Part shown: positions 6,987 to 15,911 of the stretch, one piece after another
How the letters are laid out: every line of letters starts with the position of its first letter
Numbering within the stretch: position 1 is the stretch's first letter
DNA from: Mesoaciditoga sp.
Lineage (GTDB): Bacteria > Thermotogota > Thermotogae > Mesoaciditogales > Mesoaciditogaceae
Assembly: GCA_015491995.1 (NCBI GenBank)
Contig: WGFY01000080.1
Location: 1-47,118, forward strand
DNA: 47,118 nt
Direction of reading: 5' to 3'
Position numbers and translations under genes: made by a program
Notes under the pieces: model-generated
Databases searched by the model: none
The model's input: the letters and a program-made list of their open reading frames with translations, nothing else
Told to the model about the DNA's origin: nothing

Positions 6987-8325
6987 AAAACTTCATAGAC
7001 TTATCTTAGAGTACTATCAAAAAATGGGTAAAGGAAAGTGCACCGATATCGATGATACAGATATGACGGTCGAAGGCGTAGCGAAGGCATTCAAGTGTTT
7101 GATGAATGAAACTCAAAAGTACAGACAAGAACTTGAAGATATTTCTCTTATGATGGAAGCAAATCTGGAAGAAATCTCAAACACTTACGATCTTCTTTCC
7201 AGCCTTTTGGAGATCACGGATGTGCTTTCCGAAAGTGTAAACCCTTTTGATGTCGTGTTGGAAGTGGTTGACATCATTCGGAGAAACGTTCCATCAGAAG
7301 AGGTCGTGCTCTTCATTTTTGAAAGTGGTCAAATCAGGGAATTCAGCAGAACTGATACCAAACGTTCTCGTGTATTTTTTAATTCGTACATGTTGATCAA
7401 CACTCACAAAGCCGTATTGGATGAAAAAGTTCCCCTTATGGCAATTCCAATAGAAGCCGGAAAAGATTTTTACGGGGCATTTGTATGTGTTGGAAAAAAG
7501 AATGGACCTTTTTACAGTGCTGCCGACAGAAAACTCGCTGAATCTGCCGCTAAACAGTTAAGAATCGCCTTTAGCAATTACAAGTATTTCAAAGCGGAAT
7601 TGGAAAGAGCGGCAATCCAAAAAGAGTTATCAATCGCTTACGATATTCAGCAAAGCCTTTTTCCAAAGAGATTTCCAGAGAATTTCAAGGTTGCTGGGGC
7701 ATCCATTCCCGCTCACGATGTAGGAGGCGATTACTACGATGCCTTCGAATTAAATGGAAAACTTTTCATAACGGTGGCCGATGTTTCCGGAAAAGGTGTG
7801 CCGGCAGCGATCATAATGAGCTCTTTCAGAAGTTATCTTAAAGGCATCGTTCACAGCAACATGAATTTTGAGGAGTTGGTGAATTATTTAAATCATCTTG
7901 TATCATCCGATATTGCGGAAGATAGATTTGTCACCGCGGTCGTTGGGATATTCGATCCTTTAACCAATACTTTTGAATATGTTAACGCCGGTCATGACCC
8001 GATAATTCATTCGCGAAATGGTAATTTGAACTTCTTTGAATCGAGTGGCATTCCGTTTGGAATCATGGACTCGCCAAAGATGTACAAGAGTGAAAAGATA
8101 AAAATGAACAAAAACGATACCATAGTCATATACACCGATGGTATTGCGGAAGCAAGAGATCTTGACAAACGTGAATATGGATTAGACAAAATTTACGATT
8201 TTGTAAGGAATTTTGATGATTTACCACCGAAAGACATGCTTGAAATGCTTATAGAGAACGTGGCAAATTTTTCCCATGGCGCTGAACAACATGATGATAT
8301 GACCGTGTTAATAGCAAAGATATGA
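6958..8325 (+). CDS. RsbU/SpoIIE-type PP2C phosphatase with GAF-like domain
   Basis: 455 residues. Residues 1-70 form a polar helical segment, about 75-205 look like a GAF-type sensor domain, and about 215-455 are a PPM/SpoIIE serine phosphatase: VGGDYYDAF, VADVSGKGVPAAIIMS, YVNAGHDP, YTDGIAEARD and HDDMTVL supply the metal-binding aspartates. Such enzymes usually dephosphorylate anti-sigma-factor antagonists in stress partner-switching systems. Start ATG has GTGGAGG upstream and lies within the CheY-like gene, so the two products are made together. No anti-sigma factor or STAS antagonist gene is in the window, so the target is elsewhere. Confidence 0.9.
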   Translation: MNSQENSGLKKLHRLILEYYQKMGKGKCTDIDDTDMTVEGVAKAFKCLMNETQKYRQELEDISLMMEANLEEISNTYDLLSSLLEITDVLSESVNPFDVVLEVVDIIRRNVPSEEVVLFIFESGQIREFSRTDTKRSRVFFNSYMLINTHKAVLDEKVPLMAIPIEAGKDFYGAFVCVGKKNGPFYSAADRKLAESAAKQLRIAFSNYKYFKAELERAAIQKELSIAYDIQQSLFPKRFPENFKVAGASIPAHDVGGDYYDAFELNGKLFITVADVSGKGVPAAIIMSSFRSYLKGIVHSNMNFEELVNYLNHLVSSDIAEDRFVTAVVGIFDPLTNTFEYVNAGHDPIIHSRNGNLNFFESSGIPFGIMDSPKMYKSEKIKMNKNDTIVIYTDGIAEARDLDKREYGLDKIYDFVRNFDDLPPKDMLEMLIENVANFSHGAEQHDDMTVLIAKI

Positions 8326-8378
8326 ACGTTTTTATGGTAAAATAATGAGAAATCATAAGAATTCAGGAGGGATTTTAA

Positions 8379-9137
8379 ATGTCTGGACATAATAAGTGGG
8401 CCAACATCAAGCACAGAAAGGCAGCCCAAGACAGCAAGCGTTCTGCGGAATTCACAAAGGTCATAAGGGAGCTGACGGTTGCGGCTCGAAGTGGTGGCGG
8501 AGATCCGAATATGAATGCAAGGCTTAGGACTGCCATGGACAAAGCACGACAAGTTAACATGCCGAAAGATACTGTAGAACGTGCCATAAAGCGAGGAACG
8601 GGAGAGCTCGAAGGCGTGAACTACGAAGAGATCATGTATGAAGGCTACGCTCCTGCAGGGGTGGCGATGTACATATCCACTTTAACAGATAATAAAAACA
8701 GGACAACGGCGGATATCAGGCATATATTGTCTAAGTACGGTGGTAACCTTGCCGAATCTGGAAGCGTAGCTTGGCAATTTGAAAGAAAAGGTATCATAAC
8801 GGTGAAAAAAGAAGCGGTTTCTGACGGTGATGAATTCATGATGGTTTCCATAGATGCTGGTGCCGATGATATAAGAGAAGATGAAGGGTACGAAATCGTC
8901 ACTTCAGCTGAGAATTTAGTGAAAGTGGTAGACGCCCTTAAGAGCACAGGATATGAGGTTGAATCTTACGAGCATACTTTCATCCCAAAGACCACAGTAC
9001 ACGTAAACGGCAGGGATGCAGAAAAAGTTCTTCAAGTGGTTGGGCTTATAGAGGATTTGGACGATGTTCAAGAAGTTTACGCCAATTTCGATATCGATGA
9101 TAAAGAGTTGGAAGAAATAATGTCAAAAATCGGGTAA
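8379..9137 (+). CDS. yebC: YebC/PmpR-TACO1 family protein
   Basis: 252 residues, the usual family length. The opening [18 protein letters not shown] is the diagnostic N-terminus, followed by [20 protein letters not shown]. Recent work assigns YebC proteins to helping ribosomes pass proline-rich stretches, while older work called them transcription regulators. Start ATG follows AGGAGGGATTTTAA. A TAAAAT-like -10 lies at about 8337-8342, so it probably starts its own transcript that runs on into the PHP gene. Confidence 0.95.
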   Translation: MSGHNKWANIKHRKAAQDSKRSAEFTKVIRELTVAARSGGGDPNMNARLRTAMDKARQVNMPKDTVERAIKRGTGELEGVNYEEIMYEGYAPAGVAMYISTLTDNKNRTTADIRHILSKYGGNLAESGSVAWQFERKGIITVKKEAVSDGDEFMMVSIDAGADDIREDEGYEIVTSAENLVKVVDALKSTGYEVESYEHTFIPKTTVHVNGRDAEKVLQVVGLIEDLDDVQEVYANFDIDDKELEEIMSKIG

Positions 9138-9142
9138 TGTAA

Positions 9143-9994
9143 ATGCTGAAAAGAGTCGATTTGCATTTTCACAGCAATTGCTCTGATGGTTTCCTTGACG
9201 TTGAAGATGTGTTGAATGTAGTGGCACGTTCTGGAGTGGTGCTCGCATCTCTCACAGATCACGACACCATTAGAGGTGTGGCTGATGCTTTGAAAGTATC
9301 CAAAGAGCTTGGAGTGAAATTGATTCCGGGTGTTGAAATATCAACTATGTACGAAGACGGTGAAGTTCACGTTTTGGGATATGGCTTTGATCCGTATGAC
9401 TCAAAATTCAACAGTTTTCTTGAAGAAAGATTTGAATCGAGAAAGCAGAAAATCATGGAAACGGTTAAGAACTTGAACACTTTGGGTTACAGTTTGACTT
9501 TCGACAACGTGGTCTCGCAATCACCGGGGCCGTTTGTTGGAAGGGTTAATGTGGCTAAGGCGTTGGTAAGTAAAGGATATATCAAAAACACGAACGATGC
9601 ATTTACCCCTGAACTGATAGGAGACAAAGGTGCCGCTTATGTTGCACCATGTGGCCTTTCTTCCAAAGAAGCTATAAGAGTTATACATATGGCAGGTGGA
9701 ATGGCAGTTTTGGCGCATCCAGGTCTTTACAGATACAATAACGAATACGGATTAAAAGAATCAGACATACTCAAGATGATCGAATGGGGTTTAGACGGTG
9801 TGGAAGCTTATCATTCCAAACATACATATCCGGTTGCACGTTATTACCATGACGTGGCAAGGATACATGGATTAATGGTTACCACGGGCACGGATTACCA
9901 TCATGGCGTGTATCCCATTGAATTCATGAATCCCCCAAGAGAAGTTGTGTTCGAGTTGTTGAAAAATTTCCTGAAAGGGGATAGGTCATCTTAA
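9143..9994 (+). CDS. PHP-domain phosphoesterase (RNase AM/YciV-like)
   Basis: 283 residues. Metal-binding motifs of the PHP fold are plain: VDLHFHSNCSDG near residue 5, LTDHDTI, PGVEIST, AVLAHPGLY and TGTDYHHG. The domain plan with a central insert (residues 100-150) matches YciV/RNase AM, 3',5'-nucleotide phosphatase and 5'-3' exoribonuclease. It follows yebC by five bases with no clear ribosome site of its own, so coupling to yebC is likely. Substrate (nucleotide or RNA) is inferred from family. Confidence 0.88.
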   Translation: MLKRVDLHFHSNCSDGFLDVEDVLNVVARSGVVLASLTDHDTIRGVADALKVSKELGVKLIPGVEISTMYEDGEVHVLGYGFDPYDSKFNSFLEERFESRKQKIMETVKNLNTLGYSLTFDNVVSQSPGPFVGRVNVAKALVSKGYIKNTNDAFTPELIGDKGAAYVAPCGLSSKEAIRVIHMAGGMAVLAHPGLYRYNNEYGLKESDILKMIEWGLDGVEAYHSKHTYPVARYYHDVARIHGLMVTTGTDYHHGVYPIEFMNPPREVVFELLKNFLKGDRSS

Positions 9995-10029
9995 TTTATC
10001 TCGATGTATGAATATGATGACCGAGTAAT

Positions 10030-10956
10030 ATGAAAAAAATTATTTGGTCTTTATCGTTCCTTTTGCTGATTCCCGTTGTCCTTTTTTCTAAACCTGTGAG
10101 TCATTCTTATTTTAAGGTGGGTCCCTCTATATCATCGGAGGGATTTAGTTTAGTGGGCGAAGTGGATTTTTCGCTCGATTTTTGGGTTGCGCATATCAAT
10201 TCAGAACTTTCGTTGAATATGAGCGCGACAAACAACACGTTGGTGATAACTCCAAATTCATCAAAAATTTTCAAGTACGTTGATTTTAACTGGAAGAATT
10301 TCAGGGTGGAGTACGGTGCAACAAATGCGCATTCTCAGCTTTTTCCAACTTTATGGGATGTTGGGGATTTGCCAATTGGTTGGACAATTACTCTCAGTGC
10401 TTTCAACGACGAAAACAGCCTTGCCTTCATGCTTGACAGAAATACTTACACGGTAAGGTATTTGGGACCACTTTTGATCGACATGTTTTGGTACGGTAAT
10501 TCTTCGTTCTACACATTGGGTACTTCAAATGGCGATATGTTTTTGAATACCGGTAACATAGGAAATACATATTTCATAGGAATTGGTGGAAATTGGAATG
10601 GATTTTCCTCCTCCTTGGTTGGATTTTCAGGCGATGCAAATGTTTTTTCAAATGTTGAACGCCAAATTCCTTCAAGATATGTTGGAATGTTTAGATACAG
10701 ATCAAAAGATTTTTATGGTTCTTTTGAGATGACTGAAAACGAGTTCTTCCTTCATTCTTCCAAGAGCTTTAAGGTGTTTAAAGGGAACGCAAAGATAGAC
10801 TTTTCAATCGTTTATTTGAATTCTACCATGCCGTATTTTGAAACAAGCGGAGATGTGGGATTTGTGAAACCATCAAAAAATGGTGGAATTTTCTTCATAC
10901 AGGCTACATGGGGAAACGATATCAAATTGTCAACCGGCATGGAATGGAGGTTTTAA
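10030..10956 (+). CDS. Secreted beta-rich protein, possible outer-membrane barrel
   Basis: 308 residues with a signal peptide (MKKIIWSLSFLLLIPVVLFS, cleaved near residue 21) and then alternating hydrophobic and polar residues rich in F, N, S, G and Y, typical of transmembrane beta strands. The protein ends GMEWRF; a terminal Phe is the recognition mark for BamA-dependent barrel insertion. I do not recognise a named family. It lies between a PHP phosphoesterase and cheR, ending two bases before the cheR start. A role in the toga-like outer envelope is inference. The start has only a weak ribosome site. Confidence 0.75.
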   Translation: MKKIIWSLSFLLLIPVVLFSKPVSHSYFKVGPSISSEGFSLVGEVDFSLDFWVAHINSELSLNMSATNNTLVITPNSSKIFKYVDFNWKNFRVEYGATNAHSQLFPTLWDVGDLPIGWTITLSAFNDENSLAFMLDRNTYTVRYLGPLLIDMFWYGNSSFYTLGTSNGDMFLNTGNIGNTYFIGIGGNWNGFSSSLVGFSGDANVFSNVERQIPSRYVGMFRYRSKDFYGSFEMTENEFFLHSSKSFKVFKGNAKIDFSIVYLNSTMPYFETSGDVGFVKPSKNGGIFFIQATWGNDIKLSTGMEWRF

Positions 10957-10957
10957 A

Positions 10958-11737
10958 ATGCTCGACGATGCATCTTTTATGAAATTTGCAAACGAAATAA
11001 GAAAAAAATTGAATTTTGATATGTCCGGCTATAAGTTGGCAAGAATGAAAAGAAGAGTGGATTTTTTGATGAGAAAGTACGGCTTTGATGATTACAATGG
11101 CTACTTAAATCTTTTAGACAAAGATCCATCAAGACAAAAAGAATTTTTCGACAGAATAACCATAAATGTCACTGAGTTTTTTAGAAATCCGAAGAAATGG
11201 GAGAAATTCAAACTTTACATCTCGGAAGAAATAAAGAAAAGTTCCAAAGGTACGATATGGAGCGCTGGTTGTGCCAGCGGCGAAGAGCCTTATTCCATAT
11301 CCATCATGCTGGAAGAATTAAAAGCGCCTGCGAGTTTCAAAGTTTTGGCAGCGGATTTGGATCCTAATATTTTGGAATCTGCAAAAATGGGGGTTTATGA
11401 AGAAAAAGCCCTCGTTAACATAGAAGGACCTATTCGTAAGAAGTACTTTGAGAAAGGTGAAGGCGGGAAATATCAAGTTCTTCCTAATGTAAAGCGTCGA
11501 GTGAACTTTAAGAGGATGAATTTACTCTCCGATTCATTTGAAAGAAATATGATGGCCATTCTATGTAGAAATGTCGTCATATATTTTGAAATGGATGCGA
11601 AAGAGAAATTGTACAAAAAATTTTCCGACTCTTTAAAAGAAGGTGGAATTCTTTTTGTCGGAGGGACAGAGAGAATATTCGGCAGCAGAAAAATAGGGCT
11701 TGAGCCTATAGAGCCTTTTTTTTACAGAAAGGCCTAA
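10958..11737 (+). CDS. cheR: CheR-type protein-glutamate methyltransferase
   Basis: 259 residues from the ATG nine bases after GGAGG; longer in-frame reading extends into the upstream gene and is rejected. Residues 1-75 are the helical CheR N-domain; residues 80-259 are the SAM-dependent methyltransferase, with TINVTEFFRNPKKW, SAGCASGEEPYSISIMLEE (SAM pocket) and MAILCRNVVIYF. CheR methylates glutamates of chemoreceptors. No other chemotaxis gene is nearby apart from a lone CheY-like gene at 6612, so it may serve receptors encoded elsewhere or a non-motility pathway. Confidence 0.92.
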   Translation: MLDDASFMKFANEIRKKLNFDMSGYKLARMKRRVDFLMRKYGFDDYNGYLNLLDKDPSRQKEFFDRITINVTEFFRNPKKWEKFKLYISEEIKKSSKGTIWSAGCASGEEPYSISIMLEELKAPASFKVLAADLDPNILESAKMGVYEEKALVNIEGPIRKKYFEKGEGGKYQVLPNVKRRVNFKRMNLLSDSFERNMMAILCRNVVIYFEMDAKEKLYKKFSDSLKEGGILFVGGTERIFGSRKIGLEPIEPFFYRKA

Positions 11738-11738
11738 C

Positions 11739-12224
11739 ATGGTCGTTGAGTGGATTGTTGTGTCCATAGTCATAGCATCGGATCAACTTACAAAATATCT
11801 GATAGAGGTACATATGCATCTGTGGCAATCTATAACCTTGGTGAAGAACGTGTTGAATTTGATTTACGTCAAGAACACCGGCGTTGGATTTAGTTTTCTT
11901 CAGAATAACTTGAAGATCGTTGTAATCATAACTTCAATTCTCATATTTTTTTTGATCGTATTTTCAATATTTTGGAAGGGAAATAAAAATTGGTTTTTCA
12001 ATCTGTCCATGGGCTTGATCATCGGAGGTGCCCTGTCAAATTTGGCAAACAGAATACTCACCGGAACCGTTACGGATTTCATCCAAGTATCATATTGGCC
12101 AGTTTTCAACGTGGCTGACTCCTGTGTAGTGGCAGGTGCCATAGGAATTGGAATTTTTTTTCTGAAAAGAGATGGGAAGAGTGGAGAAGATCGAATTGAA
12201 GGTCACGACAAGGGAAGCCGGTAA
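11739..12224 (+). CDS. lspA: Lipoprotein signal peptidase
   Basis: 161 residues with four membrane spans. SDQLTKYLIE near residue 14, KNTGVGFSF near 45, GGALSNLANRI near 96, and the two catalytic aspartates D113 (VTDFIQV) and D127 (FNVADS) match LspA, the aspartyl protease that removes signal peptides from diacylglyceryl-prolipoproteins. It starts one base after the cheR stop and its last 53 bases overlap the rluD-type gene, so lspA-rluD are coupled as in many genomes. Confidence 0.95.
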   Translation: MVVEWIVVSIVIASDQLTKYLIEVHMHLWQSITLVKNVLNLIYVKNTGVGFSFLQNNLKIVVIITSILIFFLIVFSIFWKGNKNWFFNLSMGLIIGGALSNLANRILTGTVTDFIQVSYWPVFNVADSCVVAGAIGIGIFFLKRDGKSGEDRIEGHDKGSR

Positions 12225-13104
12225 AAGAATAGATATTGCCATTATGGAGTTCGCACCTTCTCACACTTCAAGGACGGTTGTACAAAATCTGATTCATTTT
12301 GGCAAAATAACGGTAAATTTCCAAAACACGAAACCTTCATATAAACTTAAAGTTGATGATTTTGTCGAAGCGGTATTTCCTCCTCCAGAAATGCCTCAAG
12401 TACCTCCGGAAGAAATCCCGCTAAATGTTATTTATGAAGATGAACACATGATCGCTGTGAACAAACAGGCTGGTCTTGTAACACACCCTACTATCAAAAG
12501 AACTACCGGCACGCTTGTCAACGCCTTACTTTGGAGATTCAAAGGTAAAACACAACCTTTCATCGTGCACAGGCTAGATAAGGATACATCTGGCGTCATA
12601 CTGGTCGCCAAAGATCCAGAAACTCAAAGAATTCTTTCTGCACAATTCAAGGCCAGAAAAACGAAGAAGGTTTATCTCGCCCTTGTCGATGGCATGCCGA
12701 AAAATAAAGAAGAGGAAATCGATGCTCCAATAGCACGCAATCCGCAAGTGAGAACGAGAATGGACGTGTTAAGTTGGGGAAGAAGAGCGTTGACACGTTA
12801 CGAAGTTATCAAGCAATTTAAATCCAGAAGTCTTCTAAGAGTGAGGATAATGACTGGAAGAACTCATCAAATAAGAGTGCACATGAAATACGTAGGATAC
12901 CCAATAGTCGGCGATAGAATATACGGCTTGAAACCATCCTATCCGTTGGAATGGGTAACTCGCCAATTGCTACACGCGGCTGTTCTTGAGGTTTATCATC
13001 CTTTTACCGATAAGCCAATGAGATTTGTAGCTCCTTTAGCGGAAGATTTCAAGGAAGCTTTGAACAAATTATCATTTTTTCGGGGTGTAAAAGATGTTTG
13101 GTAA
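12172..13104 (+). CDS. rluD: RluA/RluD-family 23S rRNA pseudouridine synthase
   Basis: 310 residues. Residues 5-80 form an S4 RNA-binding domain and residues 85-305 the catalytic domain, with HRLDKDTSGVILVAKD carrying the catalytic Asp, plus GRTHQIRVHMKYVGYPIVGD. The enzyme converts specific uridines to pseudouridine in large-subunit rRNA; exact sites cannot be told, so the rluD symbol is by family. The ATG lies 53 bases inside lspA and has AAAAGAG upstream. The 3' end overlaps the M50 protease gene by 11 bases. Confidence 0.92.
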   Translation: MGRVEKIELKVTTREAGKRIDIAIMEFAPSHTSRTVVQNLIHFGKITVNFQNTKPSYKLKVDDFVEAVFPPPEMPQVPPEEIPLNVIYEDEHMIAVNKQAGLVTHPTIKRTTGTLVNALLWRFKGKTQPFIVHRLDKDTSGVILVAKDPETQRILSAQFKARKTKKVYLALVDGMPKNKEEEIDAPIARNPQVRTRMDVLSWGRRALTRYEVIKQFKSRSLLRVRIMTGRTHQIRVHMKYVGYPIVGDRIYGLKPSYPLEWVTRQLLHAAVLEVYHPFTDKPMRFVAPLAEDFKEALNKLSFFRGVKDVW

Positions 13105-13768
13105 AATATTTTTCATACAAGCCTTAGGAGCCACGCCTGGTGTACTGCTGGCCATCTCGATTCATGAATATTTTCACGCTTTAAGTGCATATTTGATGGG
13201 AGATGACACGGCTAAGAAAGCTGGAAGGCTTTCGATAAATCCCTCCAAACATTTAGACCCGGTTGGCACGTTGATGCTGATATTTTTCCACTTTGGGTGG
13301 GCAAGACCTGTCCCAATTAACTTCTGGAAATTCAAGCATTTTAGACGAGATATGATCGTAGTTTCAGCAGCCGGTCCTGTGTCCAACTTGATAATGGGAT
13401 TTGTAACGGAAGCGATATTCATAAAAAGTGGATTTTACACTTATGCTCGGTATTCACCTCTGCTTTTCAACGCTTTTCCGAACATAACCGCCAGTCCTTA
13501 CATATCGTATATGGCCGATGTGGTTTCATGGTTCGTGTTGATAAATTATGTCCTGTTTATCTTCAATCTTATTCCAGTTCCTCCACTTGATGGTTCTAAG
13601 ATCTTAATGGCTTTTCTACCAAGCCGGTATATGAATTGGATGATCAAATACGAGATGTACGGTATTATAATACTTCTTGTGCTGATTTTTTTTGGGATTG
13701 TAAATGTCATACTTAACCCAGCGCTTCTATGGATGATAAGCGAAGGGGCACGTATGTTTGTGGGGTGA
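13094..13768 (+). CDS. M50 site-2-protease-like membrane metalloprotease
   Basis: 224 residues with about five hydrophobic spans. H24-E-Y-F-H28 is the HExxH zinc site in the first span, and NLIPVPPLDGSKIL near residue 158 supplies the conserved third zinc ligand Asp. The short form without PDZ domains matches the YwhC/Rip-like S2P group 3 seen in many bacteria and Thermotogota, often beside rluD- or scpA-type genes. A role in intramembrane proteolysis is inferred from family. Start ATG follows GGGGTG. Confidence 0.92.
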   Translation: MFGKIFFIQALGATPGVLLAISIHEYFHALSAYLMGDDTAKKAGRLSINPSKHLDPVGTLMLIFFHFGWARPVPINFWKFKHFRRDMIVVSAAGPVSNLIMGFVTEAIFIKSGFYTYARYSPLLFNAFPNITASPYISYMADVVSWFVLINYVLFIFNLIPVPPLDGSKILMAFLPSRYMNWMIKYEMYGIIILLVLIFFGIVNVILNPALLWMISEGARMFVG

Positions 13769-13773
13769 GAATT

Positions 13774-14637
13774 TTGAAAGGAAATGTAGAAGTTTTTGTT
13801 CCCAAAGAAATGAACGAGATGAAAGATAAAATAGACCCGTTTGTGGAATTCGCCGAAGCAGAAGATGCTGATTTGTTGTTCTCGACGGCGTATATCAATT
13901 CAGAAAAGCCAGTTTGTGTGCAAAACATCAACGGCTTTGACGTGCTCTATCAGGGAAAAACATCCCATTTAGAGGATCACGATCCCCTTTTGGCCATTAT
14001 GGTGGCGATGTCACTTAAAGAAGGATTTAAAAGCACCTTTGTTTATCGAAACAAAATGAGGGTCATGATCAGTCGGATGCTACAGAGCTTTGTGATAAAC
14101 GGTGAAGTAGAGGGTAAGAACAGTATGAGCCATTCTGAGCGAGTAACCATATTGGTAAAAAAGTTTGCCCCTGTTTTGGGCATAAAAAAACAAGATGTAA
14201 AATTGCTATTGGAATATTCCATGTTACACGATGTGGGAAAGATCGGATTGGAACAACTTATGCTTTACACTCCAACGAGGATAAGAGAGTGGTTGCATAC
14301 TGGTCAAGATCATACGATAGTTGGTTCTATTTTTCTTGCAACAACGGTTGTCTTGGAAGATGCCGCATCGATCGCACGAAGTCATCATGAAAGATGGGAC
14401 GGGAAAGGTTATCCGGATGGTTTAAAAGGAGAAGAAATACCATACTACGCCAGGATAATAGGCATATGCGATTTTTACGATGAAGCCTTAAACACCGTTT
14501 CTTCTGAAATATTGGGAAGGCCTTTAAACGAAACAGAAGTTTTAGACTTAATAGAATCAGAAAGTGGAGAAGCTTTTGATCCTGTAATTGATAAGAAATT
14601 CGTTGAATTTATGAGAAAAGAATTGGGCATGCAGTGA
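13774..14637 (+). CDS. HD-GYP domain protein, likely cyclic-di-GMP phosphodiesterase
   Basis: 287 residues from a TTG that follows GGGGTGAGAA; a GTG at 13765 is an alternative. The N-terminal 110 residues match no domain I know. Residues about 115-287 form the HD-GYP domain: MLHDVGKIG, HTGQDHTIVG and HHERWDGKGYPDG retain the metal-binding His/Asp and GYP motif, so hydrolysis of cyclic di-GMP is expected. The gene ends the 4.3-14.6 kb operon run, and the SRP RNA gene faces it from the opposite strand. Confidence 0.88.
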   Translation: MKGNVEVFVPKEMNEMKDKIDPFVEFAEAEDADLLFSTAYINSEKPVCVQNINGFDVLYQGKTSHLEDHDPLLAIMVAMSLKEGFKSTFVYRNKMRVMISRMLQSFVINGEVEGKNSMSHSERVTILVKKFAPVLGIKKQDVKLLLEYSMLHDVGKIGLEQLMLYTPTRIREWLHTGQDHTIVGSIFLATTVVLEDAASIARSHHERWDGKGYPDGLKGEEIPYYARIIGICDFYDEALNTVSSEILGRPLNETEVLDLIESESGEAFDPVIDKKFVEFMRKELGMQ

Positions 14638-14654
14638 AGTGAAGTGAAGCAAAA

Positions 14655-14929
14655 GACATCGTGCAACCATCTCCGATAGAGTTGCCATAGGGCGGTACTC
14701 ATTCCAAAAGCTCCAGCAAGGTTCCCCCACGTCACCCAGAAGGGACCACTTATGGCTGCTTCCTCTCGGACCTGACCAGGTTCATGGTTTTCCGCTGCGT
14801 GGGACCCCACTTTCAACACTTTGCAAAGAGCCCTTTCCGTACGGTAACGGACCTCGGATGGCCATCAGCCCCGCATAAAGCGGATTTCGGGTATAGGGAA
14901 CCGCTAACTCCCCGCTTAGCACGATGTCC
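14655..14929 (-). ncRNA. ffs: Signal recognition particle RNA, large bacterial type
   Basis: About 275 bases on the minus strand. The ends pair (GACATCGTGC with GCACGATGTC). Near the 5' end GTGCTAAGCGGGGAGTTAGC matches the Alu domain of the Bacillus scRNA, and the conserved core reads GGTCAGGTCC-GAGA-GGAAGCAGCC, the Ffh-binding hairpin with a GNRA tetraloop and asymmetric internal loop. Presence of the Alu half distinguishes it from 4.5S RNA of gamma-proteobacteria; Thermotoga and Firmicutes have this large form. No protein gene overlaps it. Exact ends are estimated from pairing. Confidence 0.95.
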
Positions 14930-14936
14930 AATAAGA

Positions 14937-14964
14937 ATTGTAACATATTTTTTTAGTATCTCAA
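14937..14964 (-). promoter_or_regulatory. Promoter of the SRP RNA gene
   Basis: On the minus strand TTGAGA (14959-14964) and TACAAT (14937-14942) are 16 bases apart, and the RNA start falls about eight bases after the -10 box. Boxes, spacing and distance all fit a strong vegetative promoter. Confidence 0.75.
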
Positions 14965-14984
14965 AGTCATTAGGAGGATGAGCT

Positions 14985-15911
14985 GTGAAAGTACTTGGAA
15001 TAGATTTGGGAGGCACTAATGTGGCTCTTGGAATAGTAAATGAAAAAGGCGAAATAATGCTCAAAAAATCAATTGAAACGCATGTACAAGATGGATTTGA
15101 GAGTGTGGTGGAAAGAATTTCCTCAGCATCTTTGAAGTTGATAAGTTCAACAGGTAGCGTGGATAGAATAGGAATTGGATCACCAGGTTCTATAGGACAT
15201 CTAAGTGGACTGGTAAGATTTTCACCGAATTTTCCAGGTTGGATAGATGTTCCATTAGGGCCCGAAATAGAAAGAAGGGTTGGCGTAAAGGTTAGCTTAG
15301 AAAATGACGCTAATGCTTTTGTAATGGGTGAAAAATGGTTTGGAAAAGGAAAAGGTTACACGGATATCATAGGAATAACGCTTGGAACTGGTGTTGGCGG
15401 CGGTGTGATCTCCAATGGAAGACTTCTCAGAGGATCAACTGGCATAGGCGCAGAATTAGGCCACATAGTCGTAGAACCAAACGGCTATCTTTGTGGTTGT
15501 GGAAATCATGGTTGTCTTGAAACAGTTGCGTCTGCCACAGGCATATCAAGGCTGGCAAAAGAGTGGAAAGGCAGATACCCTCAAAATACTCTGGATGGCT
15601 TCAGCGCCAAAAATGTCATGAACGCAGCACGCAATAAAGACGCATTAGGACTGAAAGTCTTAGAAAGGGTATCAACCGTGCTCGGAATAGCAATTGGAAA
15701 TCTCATTCACATCTTCAATCCCCAAATAATAGTAATTGGTGGTGGTGTCTCGCAAGCAGGGGATGTCTTGCTTTCTGCCGTGAAAAAACGTACTCGCGAA
15801 AACGTGATGAGATCTTTTTGGGGAACTTATGAAATAGTACTCAGCGATCTTGTTGACGATGCGGGGATATATGGAGCTGCATCGATGGGATTTGAGGAGA
15901 TAAAAAGTTAG
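14985..15911 (+). CDS. ROK-family sugar kinase (glucokinase-like)
   Basis: 308 residues from a GTG with TAGGAGGATG upstream. The N-terminus LGIDLGGTNVALGIVNEKG is the phosphate-binding loop; GTGVGGGVI is the second ATP motif; GHIVVEPNGY followed by CGCGNHGCLET is the ROK zinc site (C-x-C-x4-C). ROK enzymes phosphorylate glucose or related hexoses at C6 using ATP; glucose is the best guess. There is no helix-turn-helix domain, so it is a kinase rather than a repressor. It reads away from the SRP RNA promoter. Confidence 0.92.
   Translation: MKVLGIDLGGTNVALGIVNEKGEIMLKKSIETHVQDGFESVVERISSASLKLISSTGSVDRIGIGSPGSIGHLSGLVRFSPNFPGWIDVPLGPEIERRVGVKVSLENDANAFVMGEKWFGKGKGYTDIIGITLGTGVGGGVISNGRLLRGSTGIGAELGHIVVEPNGYLCGCGNHGCLETVASATGISRLAKEWKGRYPQNTLDGFSAKNVMNAARNKDALGLKVLERVSTVLGIAIGNLIHIFNPQIIVIGGGVSQAGDVLLSAVKKRTRENVMRSFWGTYEIVLSDLVDDAGIYGAASMGFEEIKS

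Noticed and set aside
14640-14981. Open frames on both strands between the HD-GYP and ROK genes
   Set aside because: They lie over the SRP RNA, which explains the sequence by secondary structure; none has a ribosome site.
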